Of a stretch of DNA of 64,000 nt, positions 34,357 to 43,457 are shown piece after piece. Every line of letters begins with the position of its first letter. Within the stretch, counting starts at the first letter, position 1. Position numbers and translations under genes: made by a program. The stretch comes from Streptomyces rugosispiralis. Lineage in GTDB: Bacteria; Actinomycetota; Actinomycetes; Streptomycetales; Streptomycetaceae. The stretch spans positions 1 to 64,000 of the forward strand of contig NZ_JANIAA010000015.1 of NCBI RefSeq assembly GCF_024505145.1, in the 5' to 3' direction. Below the pieces are notes generated by a model that saw nothing but the letters and a program-made list of their open reading frames with translations, did no database searches and was not told the DNA's origin.

Positions 34357-36600
34357 TCATCGTTCGGAAACCCATCTGACACGCTCGACTGTCACATCGC
34401 CGCCGAGTCGGTGATCCAGCGCGGTACAGCGCCTGCCCGCCGAGACGGTGCGCACCGCCTGCCCCAGCGCGCGGCGCGAGCCGACCAGCACCACAAGGCG
34501 CTTGGCACGGGTCACGGCCGTGTACAGGAGGTTGCGCTGCAGCATCATCCAGGCCCCGGTGGTCACCGGGATCACGACGGCCGGGTACTCACTGCCCTGT
34601 GACCGGTGAATGGTCACCGCATAGGCATGAGCCAGCTCGTCCAGCTCGTCGAAGTCGTACGGCACCTCCTCGTCCTCGTCCGTCCGCACGGTCAGCCGCT
34701 GCTCATCGGTGTCGAGCGAGGTGACGACGCCAACCGTGCCGTTGAAGACCCCGTTGGCCCCTTTCTCATAATTGTTACGGATCTGGGTCACCTTGTCGCC
34801 GACGCGGAAGACCCGGCCGCCGAAGCGGCGCTCCGGGAGGTCCGGGCGGGCCGGGGTGATGGCCTGCTGAAGCAGTCCGTTGAGCGTGCCGGCGCCCGCC
34901 GGGCCGCGGTGCATCGGGGCCAGAACCTGCACGTCGCGGCGGGGGTCCAGGCCGAACTTCGCGGGGATGCGGCGGGCCGCGACATCGACCGTGAGCCGCC
35001 CGGCCTCCTCGGTGTCGTCCTCGACGAACAGGAAGAAGTCCGACAGGCCCTGGGTGACCGGCGGCACCCCCTCGTTGATCCGGTGGGCGTTGGTGACCAC
35101 CCCGGACTGCTGGGCCTGGCGGAAGATCCGGGTCAGCCGCACCGCGGGAACGGGGCTGCCGGGGGCCAGCAGATCGCGCAGCACCTCCCCGGCGCCCACG
35201 CTGGGCAGCTGGTCCACATCGCCGACGAAGAGCAGATGGGCACCGGGCGGGACCGCCTTGACCAGCTTGTTGGCCAGCAGCAGATCGAGCATCGACGCCT
35301 CGTCGATCACCACCAGGTCCGCGTCGAGCGGGCGGTCCCTGTCGTACGCCGCGTCCCCGCCGGGCTTGAGCTCCAGCAGCCGGTGGACGGTGGACGCCTC
35401 GGCGCCGGTCAGCTCGGACAGCCGCTTGGCGGCCCGGCCGGTGGGCGCCGCGAGCACCACCTTGGCCTTCTTGGCGCGGGCCAGCTCCACCACGGACCGC
35501 ACGGTGAACGACTTGCCGCAGCCCGGCCCGCCGGTGAGCACCGCGACCTTCTCGGTCAGCGCGAGCCGCACCGCCTGGCTCTGCTCGGGCGCCAGATCGG
35601 CGCCGGTGCGACCGGCCAGCCAGCCCAGGGCCTTGTCCCAGTCCACGCCCCGGAAGGCGGGCAGCCGGTCCTCCTCGGTGCGCAGCAGCCGCAGCACCTG
35701 GCCCGCGAGGGAGATCTCGGCGCGGTGGAAGGGCACCAGATAGACGGCGGAGACCGGCTCGCCGCCCTCCGGACCCGGGACCGGCTCGCGCACCACGCCC
35801 TCGTCCTCGGTGGCCAGCTCGCCCAGGCAGTCGATGACCAGGCCGGTGTCCACCTGGAGCAACTTGACCGCGTCCGCGATGAGTTGCTCCTCGGGGAGAT
35901 AGCAGTGGCCCTGGTCGGCGGACTGGGACAGCGCGTACTGCAGACCGGCCTTCACCCGGTCCGGGCTGTCATGGGGGATGCCGACCGACTGGGCGATCTT
36001 GTCGGCGGTGAGGAAGCCGATGCCCCAGACGTCGGCCGCCAGCCGGTACGGCTCGTTCTTCACGACCGAAATCGACGCGTCTCCGTACTTCTTGTAGATC
36101 CGCACCGCGATGGAGGTGGAGACGCCGACCCCCTGGAGGAAGACCATCACCTCCTTGATGGCCTTCTGCTCCTCCCAGGCGGCGGCGATCATCTTGGTGC
36201 GCTTGGGGCCGAGGCCGGGGACCTCTACCAGCCGCTTGGGCTCCTCTTCGATGACATCGAGGGTGTCGACGCCGAAGTGCTCGGTGATCCGGTCGGCGAT
36301 CCGGGGGCCGATGCCCTTGATCAGCCCGGAGCCGAGATAGCGCCGGATGCCCTGGACGGTGGCGGGGAGGACGGTCTGGTAGTTCTCGACCGTGAACTGT
36401 TTGCCATATTGCGGATGGGAACCCCAGCGACCCTCCATCCGCAGCGACTCGCCCGGCTGGGCGCCCAGCAGCGAGCCGACGACGGTGAGCAGATCGCCGG
36501 AGCCACGGCCGGTGTCGACCCGCGCGACCGTATAGCCGTTCTCCTCATTGGCGTAGGTGATCCGCTCCAGGACCCCTTCCACCACCGCGAGTTTGAGCAT
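34357..36600 (-). CDS. recD2: RecD2-like ATP-dependent DNA helicase
   Basis: A 747-residue SF1B helicase. An N-terminal OB/HhH region ('GSGLIKGIGPRIADRITEHF', 'VEVPGLGPKRTKMI') precedes the RecD2 core: Walker A 'LTGGPGCGKSFT', motif Ia 'VVLAAPTGRAAKRL', Walker B 'LVVIDEASMLDL', motif III 'LLFVGDVDQLPSVG', motif IV 'LTRIFRQAQQS' and C-terminal 'AYAVTIHRSQGSEYPAVVIP' with motif VI 'YTAVTRAKRLV'. It is a 5'-3' helicase involved in DNA repair or replication stress, without RecBC. ATG 36600 is favoured because the protein then begins at the usual 'LAVVEGVLERITY'. It is divergent from the ribose-type operon. Confidence 0.93.
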   Translation of the reverse strand: MLKLAVVEGVLERITYANEENGYTVARVDTGRGSGDLLTVVGSLLGAQPGESLRMEGRWGSHPQYGKQFTVENYQTVLPATVQGIRRYLGSGLIKGIGPRIADRITEHFGVDTLDVIEEEPKRLVEVPGLGPKRTKMIAAAWEEQKAIKEVMVFLQGVGVSTSIAVRIYKKYGDASISVVKNEPYRLAADVWGIGFLTADKIAQSVGIPHDSPDRVKAGLQYALSQSADQGHCYLPEEQLIADAVKLLQVDTGLVIDCLGELATEDEGVVREPVPGPEGGEPVSAVYLVPFHRAEISLAGQVLRLLRTEEDRLPAFRGVDWDKALGWLAGRTGADLAPEQSQAVRLALTEKVAVLTGGPGCGKSFTVRSVVELARAKKAKVVLAAPTGRAAKRLSELTGAEASTVHRLLELKPGGDAAYDRDRPLDADLVVIDEASMLDLLLANKLVKAVPPGAHLLFVGDVDQLPSVGAGEVLRDLLAPGSPVPAVRLTRIFRQAQQSGVVTNAHRINEGVPPVTQGLSDFFLFVEDDTEEAGRLTVDVAARRIPAKFGLDPRRDVQVLAPMHRGPAGAGTLNGLLQQAITPARPDLPERRFGGRVFRVGDKVTQIRNNYEKGANGVFNGTVGVVTSLDTDEQRLTVRTDEDEEVPYDFDELDELAHAYAVTIHRSQGSEYPAVVIPVTTGAWMMLQRNLLYTAVTRAKRLVVLVGSRRALGQAVRTVSAGRRCTALDHRLGGDVTVERVRWVSER

Positions 36601-36738
36601 GCCCCGACCGTACCGCCGGGAGCCGACAGGCGGTTCGGGCCTGTGGACAACGCCCGCGGGGAACGAACGCGGGTATGCGCCCCGCAGCGGAATATCACGA
36701 TCCGGTTTCACCGGGGGCCGACCCCTTGCCTCCTTCAA

Positions 36739-36772
36739 TGTAATCGATTCCAATCTCATGTAATCGATTCCA
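36739..36772 (+). promoter_or_regulatory. Twin operators for the LacI-type regulator
   Basis: TGTAATCGATTCCA occurs twice, at 36739-36752 and 36759-36772, exactly 20 bp apart, i.e. on the same face of the helix. The core GGAATCGATTAC is a pseudo-palindrome typical of LacI-family operators. The second copy abuts the ribosome binding site AAGGAGG of the LacI gene, so autoregulation of the whole operon is likely. Confidence 0.8.
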
Positions 36773-36786
36773 CAAGGAGGTGGACG

Positions 36787-37803
36787 ATGCCGGCCATCAA
36801 GGATGTGGCGCGGCGCGCCGGGGTCTCCGTGGCGACGGTCTCACGGGTGCTCAACGACCACCCCTCCGTCCGCGCGGACACCCGCGAACGGGTGCTCGCC
36901 GCGGTCGCCGACCTCGGTTATCGCCCCAACGCGGTGGCGCGCTCGCTGCGCACCGATCAGACCCGGACCCTGGGGCTGGTCATCAGCGATGTGCTGAATC
37001 CCTTCTTCACCGAGCTGGCCCGTTCGGTCGAGGACGCCGCCCGCGAGCTGGACTACAGCGTGGTCATCGGCAACGCCGACGAGCGGCCCGACCTCCAGGA
37101 CCACCATGTGCGCACCCTGATGGACCGCCGCATAGACGGACTGCTGGTCAGCCCCACCGACGGCGGCTCCCCGATGATGCTGGCCGCCGCCCGCGCCGGC
37201 ACCCCCATGGTCTTCGTCGACCGCTGGATCGAGGGCGAGGGTCTGGACCGGGTGCCGGTGATCCGCACCGACGGGCGGGGAGCCATCCGCGCCCTCGTGG
37301 CCCATCTGTGCGCCCTTGGCCACCGCCGGGTCGCGATCATCGCGGGCCCCGCGGCCACCACGACCGGACGCGAACGGGTGGACGCCTTCCGCTCCGCGCT
37401 GCGCGAGTCCGGCCTGGAGCTGCACGAGGACCACATCGGCCAGGGCGACTTCCAGGCGGACAGCGGCCGCCGGGTGACCGCCCGCTTCCTCGATCTGCCA
37501 CACCCCCCGGACGCCGTCTTCGCCGCCGACAACCTGATGGCGCTCGGCGCGATGGACGAGATCCGCGCCCGGGGCCTGCGGGTGCCGGACGACGTGGCGC
37601 TCGCCGCGTTCGACGACATCCCCTGGTTCGTCCACACCGATCCGCCCATCACCGCCATCGCCCAGCCGACCGGGGCGCTCGGCCGGGCCGCCGTGACGGC
37701 GCTGATCGATCTCGTCGAGGGGCGGCCCGCCGAGTCGGTGACCCTGTCCGCCCGTCTGGTCACCCGCCGCTCGTGCGGCGAGCCCGAAGGGAGCAAGCCA
37801 TGA
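36787..37803 (+). CDS. LacI-family repressor of the ribose-type operon
   Basis: A 338-residue regulator. HTH residues 1-25 ('MPAIKDVARRAGVSVATVSR', hinge 'LGYRPNAVARSLRT') precede a periplasmic-binding-like sensor ('LGLVISDVLNPFFTELARSV', 'HRRVAIIAGP', 'PDAVFAADNLMALGAM'). It has a strong AAGGAGG ribosome binding site, and its stop overlaps the ABC ATPase start (ATGA). It is the first gene of the operon and probably represses it through the twin operators directly upstream. Ribose or a related pentose is the likely inducer, judged from rbsK and rbsD (inference). Confidence 0.92.
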   Translation: MPAIKDVARRAGVSVATVSRVLNDHPSVRADTRERVLAAVADLGYRPNAVARSLRTDQTRTLGLVISDVLNPFFTELARSVEDAARELDYSVVIGNADERPDLQDHHVRTLMDRRIDGLLVSPTDGGSPMMLAAARAGTPMVFVDRWIEGEGLDRVPVIRTDGRGAIRALVAHLCALGHRRVAIIAGPAATTTGRERVDAFRSALRESGLELHEDHIGQGDFQADSGRRVTARFLDLPHPPDAVFAADNLMALGAMDEIRARGLRVPDDVALAAFDDIPWFVHTDPPITAIAQPTGALGRAAVTALIDLVEGRPAESVTLSARLVTRRSCGEPEGSKP

Positions 37804-39368
37804 GTTCCGAGCCCGAGCGGTCCTCCCCCGGCGGGGCGGAACTGCTGCGCATGGAGGGGGTCCGTAAGACCTTCCCCGGAGTGATCGCGCTGGACGGGGT
37901 GGACTTCGAGCTGCGCCGGGGCGAAGTGCATGTCCTCCTGGGCGAGAACGGCGCGGGCAAGTCCACGTTGATCAAGATGCTCTCCGGCGCCCACCGCCCC
38001 GACGGCGGGCGGATCCTGGTCGACGGCGAACCGGTGCGCATCAACAGCGCGCAGGACGCCGAGCGGTTCGGGATCGCCACCATCTACCAGGAGTTCAACC
38101 TCGTCCCGGACCTCACCGTGGCCGAGAACATCTTCCTGGGCCGCCAGCCGCGCCGCTTCGGCATGATCGACCGCAAGGCCATGGACGCGCGGGCCGCCGA
38201 GCTGCTGGCCCGCGTCGGGGTGGACGTCTCGCCCCGGACCCGCGTCCGCGACCTCGGCATCGCCCGGCTCCAGATGGTGGAGATCGCCAAGGCGCTGAGC
38301 CTGGAGGCCCGCGTCCTGATCATGGACGAGCCGACCGCCGTGCTCACCACCGAGGAGGTCGACAAGCTCTTCCGGATCGTGCGCACGCTGCGCGCGGACG
38401 GGGTGGGCGTCGTCTTCATCACCCACCACCTGGAGGAGATCGCCGCCCTGGGCGACCGGGTCACCGTGCTGCGCGACGGCCGCAGCGTCACCCAGGTACC
38501 GGCGAGCACCGACCAGGACGAGCTGGTGCGGCTGATGGTGGGCCGCTCCATCGAGCAGCAGTACCCGCGCGAGCGCGGGGATGCCGGTGAGCCCCTGCTG
38601 AAGGTCCGGGGGCTCACCCGGAACGGCAGCTTCCAGGACATCGGCTTCGAGGTGCGGGCCGGGGAGGTGGTGGGCCTGGCCGGGCTGGTCGGCGCGGGCC
38701 GTACGGAGGTCGTCCGGGCGCTGTTCGGCGCCGACCCGTACGACTCCGGCTCCGTGGAGGTGCTCGGCCGCCCACTGCCCGGCCATGACGTGGTGGCCGC
38801 CATGCGGGCCGGGATCGGCCTGGTCCCCGAGGACCGTAAGGGCCAGGGACTGGTCCTCGACGGCTCCGTACAGGAGAACCTGGGCCTGGTCACGCTGCGC
38901 GCCGCCACCCGCGCCGGGCTGGTCGACCGGGCCGCCCAGCGGCGCTCGGCGGCCGGTGTCGCCGAGCGGCTGGCCGTCCGGATGGCCGGTCTCGACCAGC
39001 GGGTGCGCACCCTCTCCGGGGGCAACCAGCAGAAGGTCGTCATCGGCAAGTGGCTGCTCGCCGACAGCAAGGTGCTGATCCTCGACGAGCCGACCCGCGG
39101 GATCGACGTGGGCGCCAAGGTCGAGATCTACCAGCTCATCAACGAACTCACCGCGTCCGGCCACGCCGTGCTGATGATCTCCAGCGATCTGCCCGAGGTG
39201 CTGGGGATGAGCGACCGGGTCCTGGTCATGGCCCAGGGCCGGATCGCGGGTGAGCTGACCGCGCACGACGCGACCCAGGACGCCGTGATGGCCCTGGCAG
39301 TGAAGGACGTCAAGGACGCCGACGAAGGAGTCGGCGGCAAGGAAAAGGAGGGCTCCCGTGGCCACTGA
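37800..39368 (+). CDS. rbsA: Ribose-type ABC importer, ATP-binding protein
   Basis: A 522-residue protein with two ABC domains in tandem. The first has Walker A 'LLGENGAGKST', 'IYQEFNLVPDLTVAENIFLG' and Walker B 'VLIMDEPTAVL'. The second has a degenerate Walker A 'LAGLVGAGRTE', signature 'TLSGGNQQKVVIGKWLL' and 'LILDEPTRGIDVG'. This is the CUT2 class. The C-terminus overlaps the start of the permease fusion gene by 11 bp, and the start overlaps the LacI stop. Confidence 0.94.
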   Translation: MSSEPERSSPGGAELLRMEGVRKTFPGVIALDGVDFELRRGEVHVLLGENGAGKSTLIKMLSGAHRPDGGRILVDGEPVRINSAQDAERFGIATIYQEFNLVPDLTVAENIFLGRQPRRFGMIDRKAMDARAAELLARVGVDVSPRTRVRDLGIARLQMVEIAKALSLEARVLIMDEPTAVLTTEEVDKLFRIVRTLRADGVGVVFITHHLEEIAALGDRVTVLRDGRSVTQVPASTDQDELVRLMVGRSIEQQYPRERGDAGEPLLKVRGLTRNGSFQDIGFEVRAGEVVGLAGLVGAGRTEVVRALFGADPYDSGSVEVLGRPLPGHDVVAAMRAGIGLVPEDRKGQGLVLDGSVQENLGLVTLRAATRAGLVDRAAQRRSAAGVAERLAVRMAGLDQRVRTLSGGNQQKVVIGKWLLADSKVLILDEPTRGIDVGAKVEIYQLINELTASGHAVLMISSDLPEVLGMSDRVLVMAQGRIAGELTAHDATQDAVMALAVKDVKDADEGVGGKEKEGSRGH

Positions 39369-41307
39369 CACGATTGACGCCACGAAGGACCCCGGAGGCT
39401 CGACGGCGCTGCGCCGCGTGCTGCTCGACAACGGCGCCCTGAGCGCCCTGGTACTGCTGGTGGCCGCCATGGCGCTGCTGTCCGGCGACTTCCTCACCAC
39501 CGACAATCTCCTCAACGTCGGCGTCCAGGCGGCGGTCACCGCGATCCTCGCCTTCGGCGTCACCTTCGTCATCGTCTCCGCGGGCATCGACCTCTCGGTC
39601 GGCTCGGTGGCCGCGCTGTCCGCCACCGTGCTCGCCTGGTCCGCGAGCTCACAGGGACTGCCGGTCTGGTTCGCGGCGCTCCTGGCGCTCACCACCGGCG
39701 TCGCCTGCGGGCTGGTCAGCGGGGCGCTGGTCTCCTTCGGGAAGCTGCCGCCGTTCATCGCCACCCTCGCGATGCTGTCGATCGGCCGCGGCCTCGCCCT
39801 GGTGATCTCCCAGGGCAGCCCGATAGCCGTGCCCGACTCGGTGTCCGGCCTCGGCGACACCCTCGGCGGCTGGCTGCCGGTCCCGGTGATCGTGATGATC
39901 GTGATGGGCCTGATCACCGCCGGTGTGCTGGGCCGTACGTATCCGGGCCGGGCGATGTACGCGATCGGCGGCAACGAGGAGGCGGCCCGGCTCTCCGGGA
40001 TCCGGGTGACCCGCCAGAAGCTGGTCATCTACGCGCTCTCCGGCGGTTTCGCGGCCGTCGCGGGCATCGTGCTCGCCTCCCGGCTGTCCTCCGCGCAGCC
40101 CCAGGCGGCGGTCGGCTACGAACTCGACGCGATCGCCGCGGTGGTCATCGGCGGCGCCAGCCTGTCCGGTGGCGTCGGTAAGGCGTCCGGCACGCTCATC
40201 GGCGCGCTGATCCTCGCCGTACTGCGCAACGGGCTCAACCTGCTGGAGGTGTCCGCCTTCTGGCAGCAGGTCGTCATCGGTGTCGTCATCGCGCTCGCGG
40301 TGCTGCTTGACACCGTGCGCCGACGGGCCGGGGCCGGACCGGGCGCGCCCGGGGCCGCGGCGGGCGGGCCGTCCGGTGGCGGCCGTAAGAAGGCCGTCAA
40401 CGCGGGCAAGTTCGCACTGGCCGCCGTCGTCGTCGCCGCCATCGCCTTCGGCGCCTCCGTCTGGCGCTCCGGCTCCTCCGGGGGCACGTCCACCAAGGTC
40501 GGCCTGTCGGTCTCCACCCTGAACAACCCCTTCTTCGTGCAACTGAAGGCGGGCGCCCAGGAGGAGGCCAAGCGCGCCGGTGTCAGCCTTACGGTCACCG
40601 ACGCCCAGAACGACGCCTCCCAGCAGGCCAATCAGCTCCAGAACTTCACCAGCCAGAACATGAAGTCGATCATCATCAACCCGGTCGACTCCGACGCCGC
40701 CGGACCGTCCGTCCGGGCCGCCGACAAGGCGGGCATCCCGGTGCTCGCCGCCGACCGCGGCGTCAACAAGGCGAAGATCGCGACCCTGGTGGCCTCCGAC
40801 AACATCGCCGGTGGCAAGCTGGCCGCCAAGACGCTCGCCGAGCGGCTCGGCAAGAAGGGCACGATCCTGGTGCTGCAGGGCACCCCCGGCACCTCGGCCT
40901 CGCGTGAGCGCGGTAAGGGCTTCGCGGAGGGCCTGAAGGCGTACCCGGACATCAAGGTCGTCGGCAAGCAGACCGCCGACTTCGACCGGGCCAAGGGGCT
41001 CGATGTGACCACCAATCTGCTCCAGGCCCACCCCGGCATCGACGGGATCTTCGCCGAGAACGACGAGATGGCGCTCGGCGCGGTCAAGGCGCTCGGGTCC
41101 AAGGCGGGCAAGTCCGTCGCGGTCGTCGGCTTCGACGGCACCCCGGACGGGCTCAAGGCCGTCGAGAACGGCACTCTCGCCGCGACCGTCGCCCAGCAGC
41201 CCAAGGAACTGGGCCGGATGGTGGTGGAGAACGCCGTCAAGGCCGCCAAGGGGCAGAAGATCGACGGCACGGTGAAGGTGCCGGTGAAGGTCGTCACCGC
41301 GAATTGA
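39358..41307 (+). CDS. Ribose-type ABC permease fused to its substrate-binding protein
   Basis: A 649-residue fusion. Residues 1-325 form an RbsC/BPD_transp_2 permease with about ten helices ('LAFGVTFVIVSAGIDLSVGS', 'AMYAIGGNEEAARLSGI'). After a Gly/Pro/Ala linker and a further helix near 352-370 come residues about 378-649, an RbsB-type periplasmic binding protein ('VGLSVSTLNNPFFVQLKAG', 'GIDGIFAENDEMALGAVKAL'). No lipobox is needed because the binding protein is tethered to its own permease, giving a fixed 1:1 ratio. GTG start at 39358. It replaces the separate rbsC and rbsB genes of classical operons. Confidence 0.93.
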   Translation: MATDTIDATKDPGGSTALRRVLLDNGALSALVLLVAAMALLSGDFLTTDNLLNVGVQAAVTAILAFGVTFVIVSAGIDLSVGSVAALSATVLAWSASSQGLPVWFAALLALTTGVACGLVSGALVSFGKLPPFIATLAMLSIGRGLALVISQGSPIAVPDSVSGLGDTLGGWLPVPVIVMIVMGLITAGVLGRTYPGRAMYAIGGNEEAARLSGIRVTRQKLVIYALSGGFAAVAGIVLASRLSSAQPQAAVGYELDAIAAVVIGGASLSGGVGKASGTLIGALILAVLRNGLNLLEVSAFWQQVVIGVVIALAVLLDTVRRRAGAGPGAPGAAAGGPSGGGRKKAVNAGKFALAAVVVAAIAFGASVWRSGSSGGTSTKVGLSVSTLNNPFFVQLKAGAQEEAKRAGVSLTVTDAQNDASQQANQLQNFTSQNMKSIIINPVDSDAAGPSVRAADKAGIPVLAADRGVNKAKIATLVASDNIAGGKLAAKTLAERLGKKGTILVLQGTPGTSASRERGKGFAEGLKAYPDIKVVGKQTADFDRAKGLDVTTNLLQAHPGIDGIFAENDEMALGAVKALGSKAGKSVAVVGFDGTPDGLKAVENGTLAATVAQQPKELGRMVVENAVKAAKGQKIDGTVKVPVKVVTAN

Positions 41308-41330
41308 CGGGTGAAGGTCGTCACCGCGAA
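41283..41330. repeat. 21-bp direct repeat spanning the fusion gene's stop
   Basis: GGTGAAGGTCGTCACCGCGAA is present at 41283-41303, inside the last codons, and again at 41310-41330, after the stop, with a period of 27 bp. It looks like a recent short tandem duplication between this gene and rbsK. Confidence 0.85.
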
Positions 41331-41353
41331 GAGACAAACGAAAGGACGTGCGG

Positions 41354-42280
41354 ATGCACGACTACGACCTGCTGGTCGTGGGGTCGGCCAACGCCGATCT
41401 GGTGATCGGAGTCGACCGCCGCCCCGAGGCCGGTGAGACGGTCCTCGGGTCCGACCTGGTGGTCCACCCGGGCGGCAAGGGCGGCAACCAGGCCGTCGCC
41501 GCCGCCCGGCTGGGGGCCCGGACGGCCCTGCTGGCCCGGGTCGGCGACGACGACTACGGCCGGCTGCTGCTGGACTCCCAGCGGTCGGCCGGGGTCGACA
41601 CGGTGGGCGTGCTGGTCGGCGGCGCGCCCACCGGGGTCGCGCTGATCACGGTGGACCCCTCCGGCGACAACAGCATCGTGGTCTCCCAGGGGGCCAACGC
41701 CCGGCTGACCCCCGGCGACGTCCGGGCCGCCGCGAACCTGCTGGCCGCGGCGCGGGTGGTATCGCTGCAGCTGGAGATCCCCCTGGAGTCGGTCGCCGAG
41801 GTGGTCCGCACGGCGGCCGCGGGCTTCGGCGACCGCCCCGGGCCGCGGGTGGTGCTCAACCCCTCGCCGACCGCGCCGCTGCCCAACGATGTGCTGGCCG
41901 CCTGTGATCCGCTGGTGGTCAACGAGCACGAGGCGCGGTTCCTGCTCAGCGACGACCAGGTGGGCTCCTCCGACGACCCCGAGGAGTGGGCCGACGCCCT
42001 GCTCTCGCGCGGTCCGCGCTCGGTCGTGGTGACCCTGGGCGGCGAGGGCGCGCTGGTCGCCGACGGCGACCGTACGGTGCTCGTGCCCAGTCCCGAGGTG
42101 ACGGCCGTGGACACCACGGGCGCCGGGGACGCCTTCACCGGAGCCCTCGCCTGGCGCCTCGGCGTCGGCGACGACCTGGTGACGGCGGTGCGGTTCGCGG
42201 TGCGCGTGGGCGCGGCCGCGGTGACCCGGGCCGGGGCGCAGGCGTCCTTCCCCAGCGCCGAGGAGGTGGCAGCCCTGTGA
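41354..42280 (+). CDS. rbsK: Ribokinase
   Basis: A 308-residue PfkB-family kinase with 'LLVVGSANADLVIGVD' at the N-terminus, 'HPGGKGGNQAVAAARLG' (the first PfkB signature) and 'DTTGAGDAFTGALAWRL' with the catalytic Asp and anion hole. It phosphorylates D-ribose at O5 after import. ATG 41354 is preferred over GTG 41348 since AAGGA lies 7 nt upstream of it. It overlaps rbsD by 4 bases. Confidence 0.94.
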   Translation: MHDYDLLVVGSANADLVIGVDRRPEAGETVLGSDLVVHPGGKGGNQAVAAARLGARTALLARVGDDDYGRLLLDSQRSAGVDTVGVLVGGAPTGVALITVDPSGDNSIVVSQGANARLTPGDVRAAANLLAAARVVSLQLEIPLESVAEVVRTAAAGFGDRPGPRVVLNPSPTAPLPNDVLAACDPLVVNEHEARFLLSDDQVGSSDDPEEWADALLSRGPRSVVVTLGGEGALVADGDRTVLVPSPEVTAVDTTGAGDAFTGALAWRLGVGDDLVTAVRFAVRVGAAAVTRAGAQASFPSAEEVAAL

Positions 42281-42672
42281 AGCGGTCCGGGATCCTCAAT
42301 CGCCGGCTGAGCGCGGGCATCGCCCTGTTGGGCCACACCGACACCGTGATGGTGTGCGACGCGGGCCTGCCGATACCGGACGGGCCGTTCGTGGTGGACC
42401 TCGCCTTCACGGCCGGGGTGCCGTCGTTCGAGCGGGTGCTCACCGGGCTGCTGGACGAGCTGGTGGTCGAGGGGGCCACGGCGGCGCGGGAGGTACGCGG
42501 CCACAACTCCGGGGCGACCGCCCTGCTCGACCGCCTCTTCCCGGCTCCCGCGCTGGAGCTGGTCCCGCACGAGGAGCTGAAGACGCTGACGGCGGGGGCG
42601 CGGCTGGTGGTGCGTACGGGCGAGGCGCGGCCGTACGCGAACGTACTGCTGCGGTGCGGGGTGCCGTTCTGA
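42277..42672 (+). CDS. rbsD: D-ribose pyranase
   Basis: A 131-residue RbsD protein with 'MKRSGILNRRLSAGIALLGH', 'VMVCDAGLPIP' containing the conserved Asp, and C-terminal 'RTGEARPYANVLLRCGVPF'. It interconverts beta-pyran and beta-furan forms of ribose so that ribokinase can use the furanose. GTG start at 42277 inside the rbsK stop. A long hairpin terminator follows. Confidence 0.95.
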   Translation: MKRSGILNRRLSAGIALLGHTDTVMVCDAGLPIPDGPFVVDLAFTAGVPSFERVLTGLLDELVVEGATAAREVRGHNSGATALLDRLFPAPALELVPHEELKTLTAGARLVVRTGEARPYANVLLRCGVPF

Positions 42673-42742
42673 GGCGTACGGCGCGCGGGCGCCCCCGGGG
42701 CGCGGTGTGACATGCGCGTCCCCGGGCGCGGTCTGATATTTC

Positions 42743-42771
42743 GAGGGGCCCGGCCGTGGTCCGGGCCCCTC
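42743..42771 (+). terminator. Hairpin terminator after rbsD
   Basis: The 11-bp stem GAGGGGCCCGG / CCGGGCCCCTC with a 7-nt loop is followed by GTCTT. It ends the ribose-type operon. The rest of the 347-bp gap to 43019 shows no gene and no riboswitch I can recognise. Confidence 0.85.
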
Positions 42772-43019
42772 GTCTTCCCCTCCCAGGGCTTCCTCTCGAA
42801 TCCCCCCCGGATCCCCCCGGGAAGCCCGATGCCAGGTACGACCCACCAAGGGCCGGAACGGTTGCACGGCGATCGGCGAAAGATTTTTCCGACGCGCGAC
42901 AACCTCGGACAGGGCCGCACGTCTGGTGGGATGAAGGCGGGTTCCGGAACGGATCCTCGGATCCTCGGCGCACGCCTCGCCCTTCAGCGTTCGCTCAATC
43001 CTTTCGGGAGTCGTTCCGT

Positions 43020-43388
43020 ATGCAGCACGTCCGCGCCAAGAAGCCGAACCGCCGTCTGCGCCCCTGGATCGTGGGGTCGGTCGCCGGAGTCGCCCTGATC
43101 GTGGGCGGGGGCATCGCCGCCCAGGCGGCCACCTCCGACCACTCCCGCCCGGCCAAGCCGGCCCCGACGGCGACCTCGAAGCCCGAGCCGACCAAGCCCC
43201 CCACCAGCAAGCCGGAGCCCACCAAGCCGCCGACCAGCAAGCCCGAGCCGACCAAGCCCCCCACGAGCAAGCCCGAGCCCACCGAGCCGCCGACCAGCGT
43301 GCCCGAGCCCACCAAGCCCGCCCCCACGCTGCCGCCCACCACCGCGCCCGAGCCCACCAAGCCCGCGCCCACCAAGGCCAGCCGCTAG
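43020..43388 (+). CDS. Exported or membrane-anchored Pro/Thr/Lys repeat protein
   Basis: A 122-residue protein. A basic N-terminus and one hydrophobic segment (about residues 16-37, 'WIVGSVAGVALIVGGGIAAQ') with a possible signal peptidase site (AQAA-TSD) precede an 80-residue low-complexity tail. The tail is built from about seven copies of a PEPTKPPTSK-like decapeptide that diverge toward the C-terminus. Such tails usually span the cell wall as extended rods. It lies 69 bp before an ECF sigma gene on the same strand and could be its target or co-regulated product (inference). Function unknown. Confidence 0.75.
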   Translation: MQHVRAKKPNRRLRPWIVGSVAGVALIVGGGIAAQAATSDHSRPAKPAPTATSKPEPTKPPTSKPEPTKPPTSKPEPTKPPTSKPEPTEPPTSVPEPTKPAPTLPPTTAPEPTKPAPTKASR

Positions 43389-43457
43389 CCCGAACACGGG
43401 TGGGGCGGGGCCGGATCCGGAGCCGGTCCCGCCGCACCGATGAGGTGAACGAGGACG

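Noticed and set aside
34606..36780. A long open plus-strand frame opposite the helicase gene and reading into the LacI gene
   Set aside because: The RecD2-like helicase on the minus strand has all helicase motifs. The plus frame only gains real protein sequence where it enters the LacI gene at 36787.
42780..43019. Possible c-di-AMP (ydaO-type) riboswitch before the Pro/Thr repeat protein
   Set aside because: The conserved core sequences of that class are not present; only GC-rich hairpins are seen.
43190..43380. Regular repeats as a possible CRISPR array
   Set aside because: They are in-frame decapeptide-coding repeats with no unique spacers of constant length.
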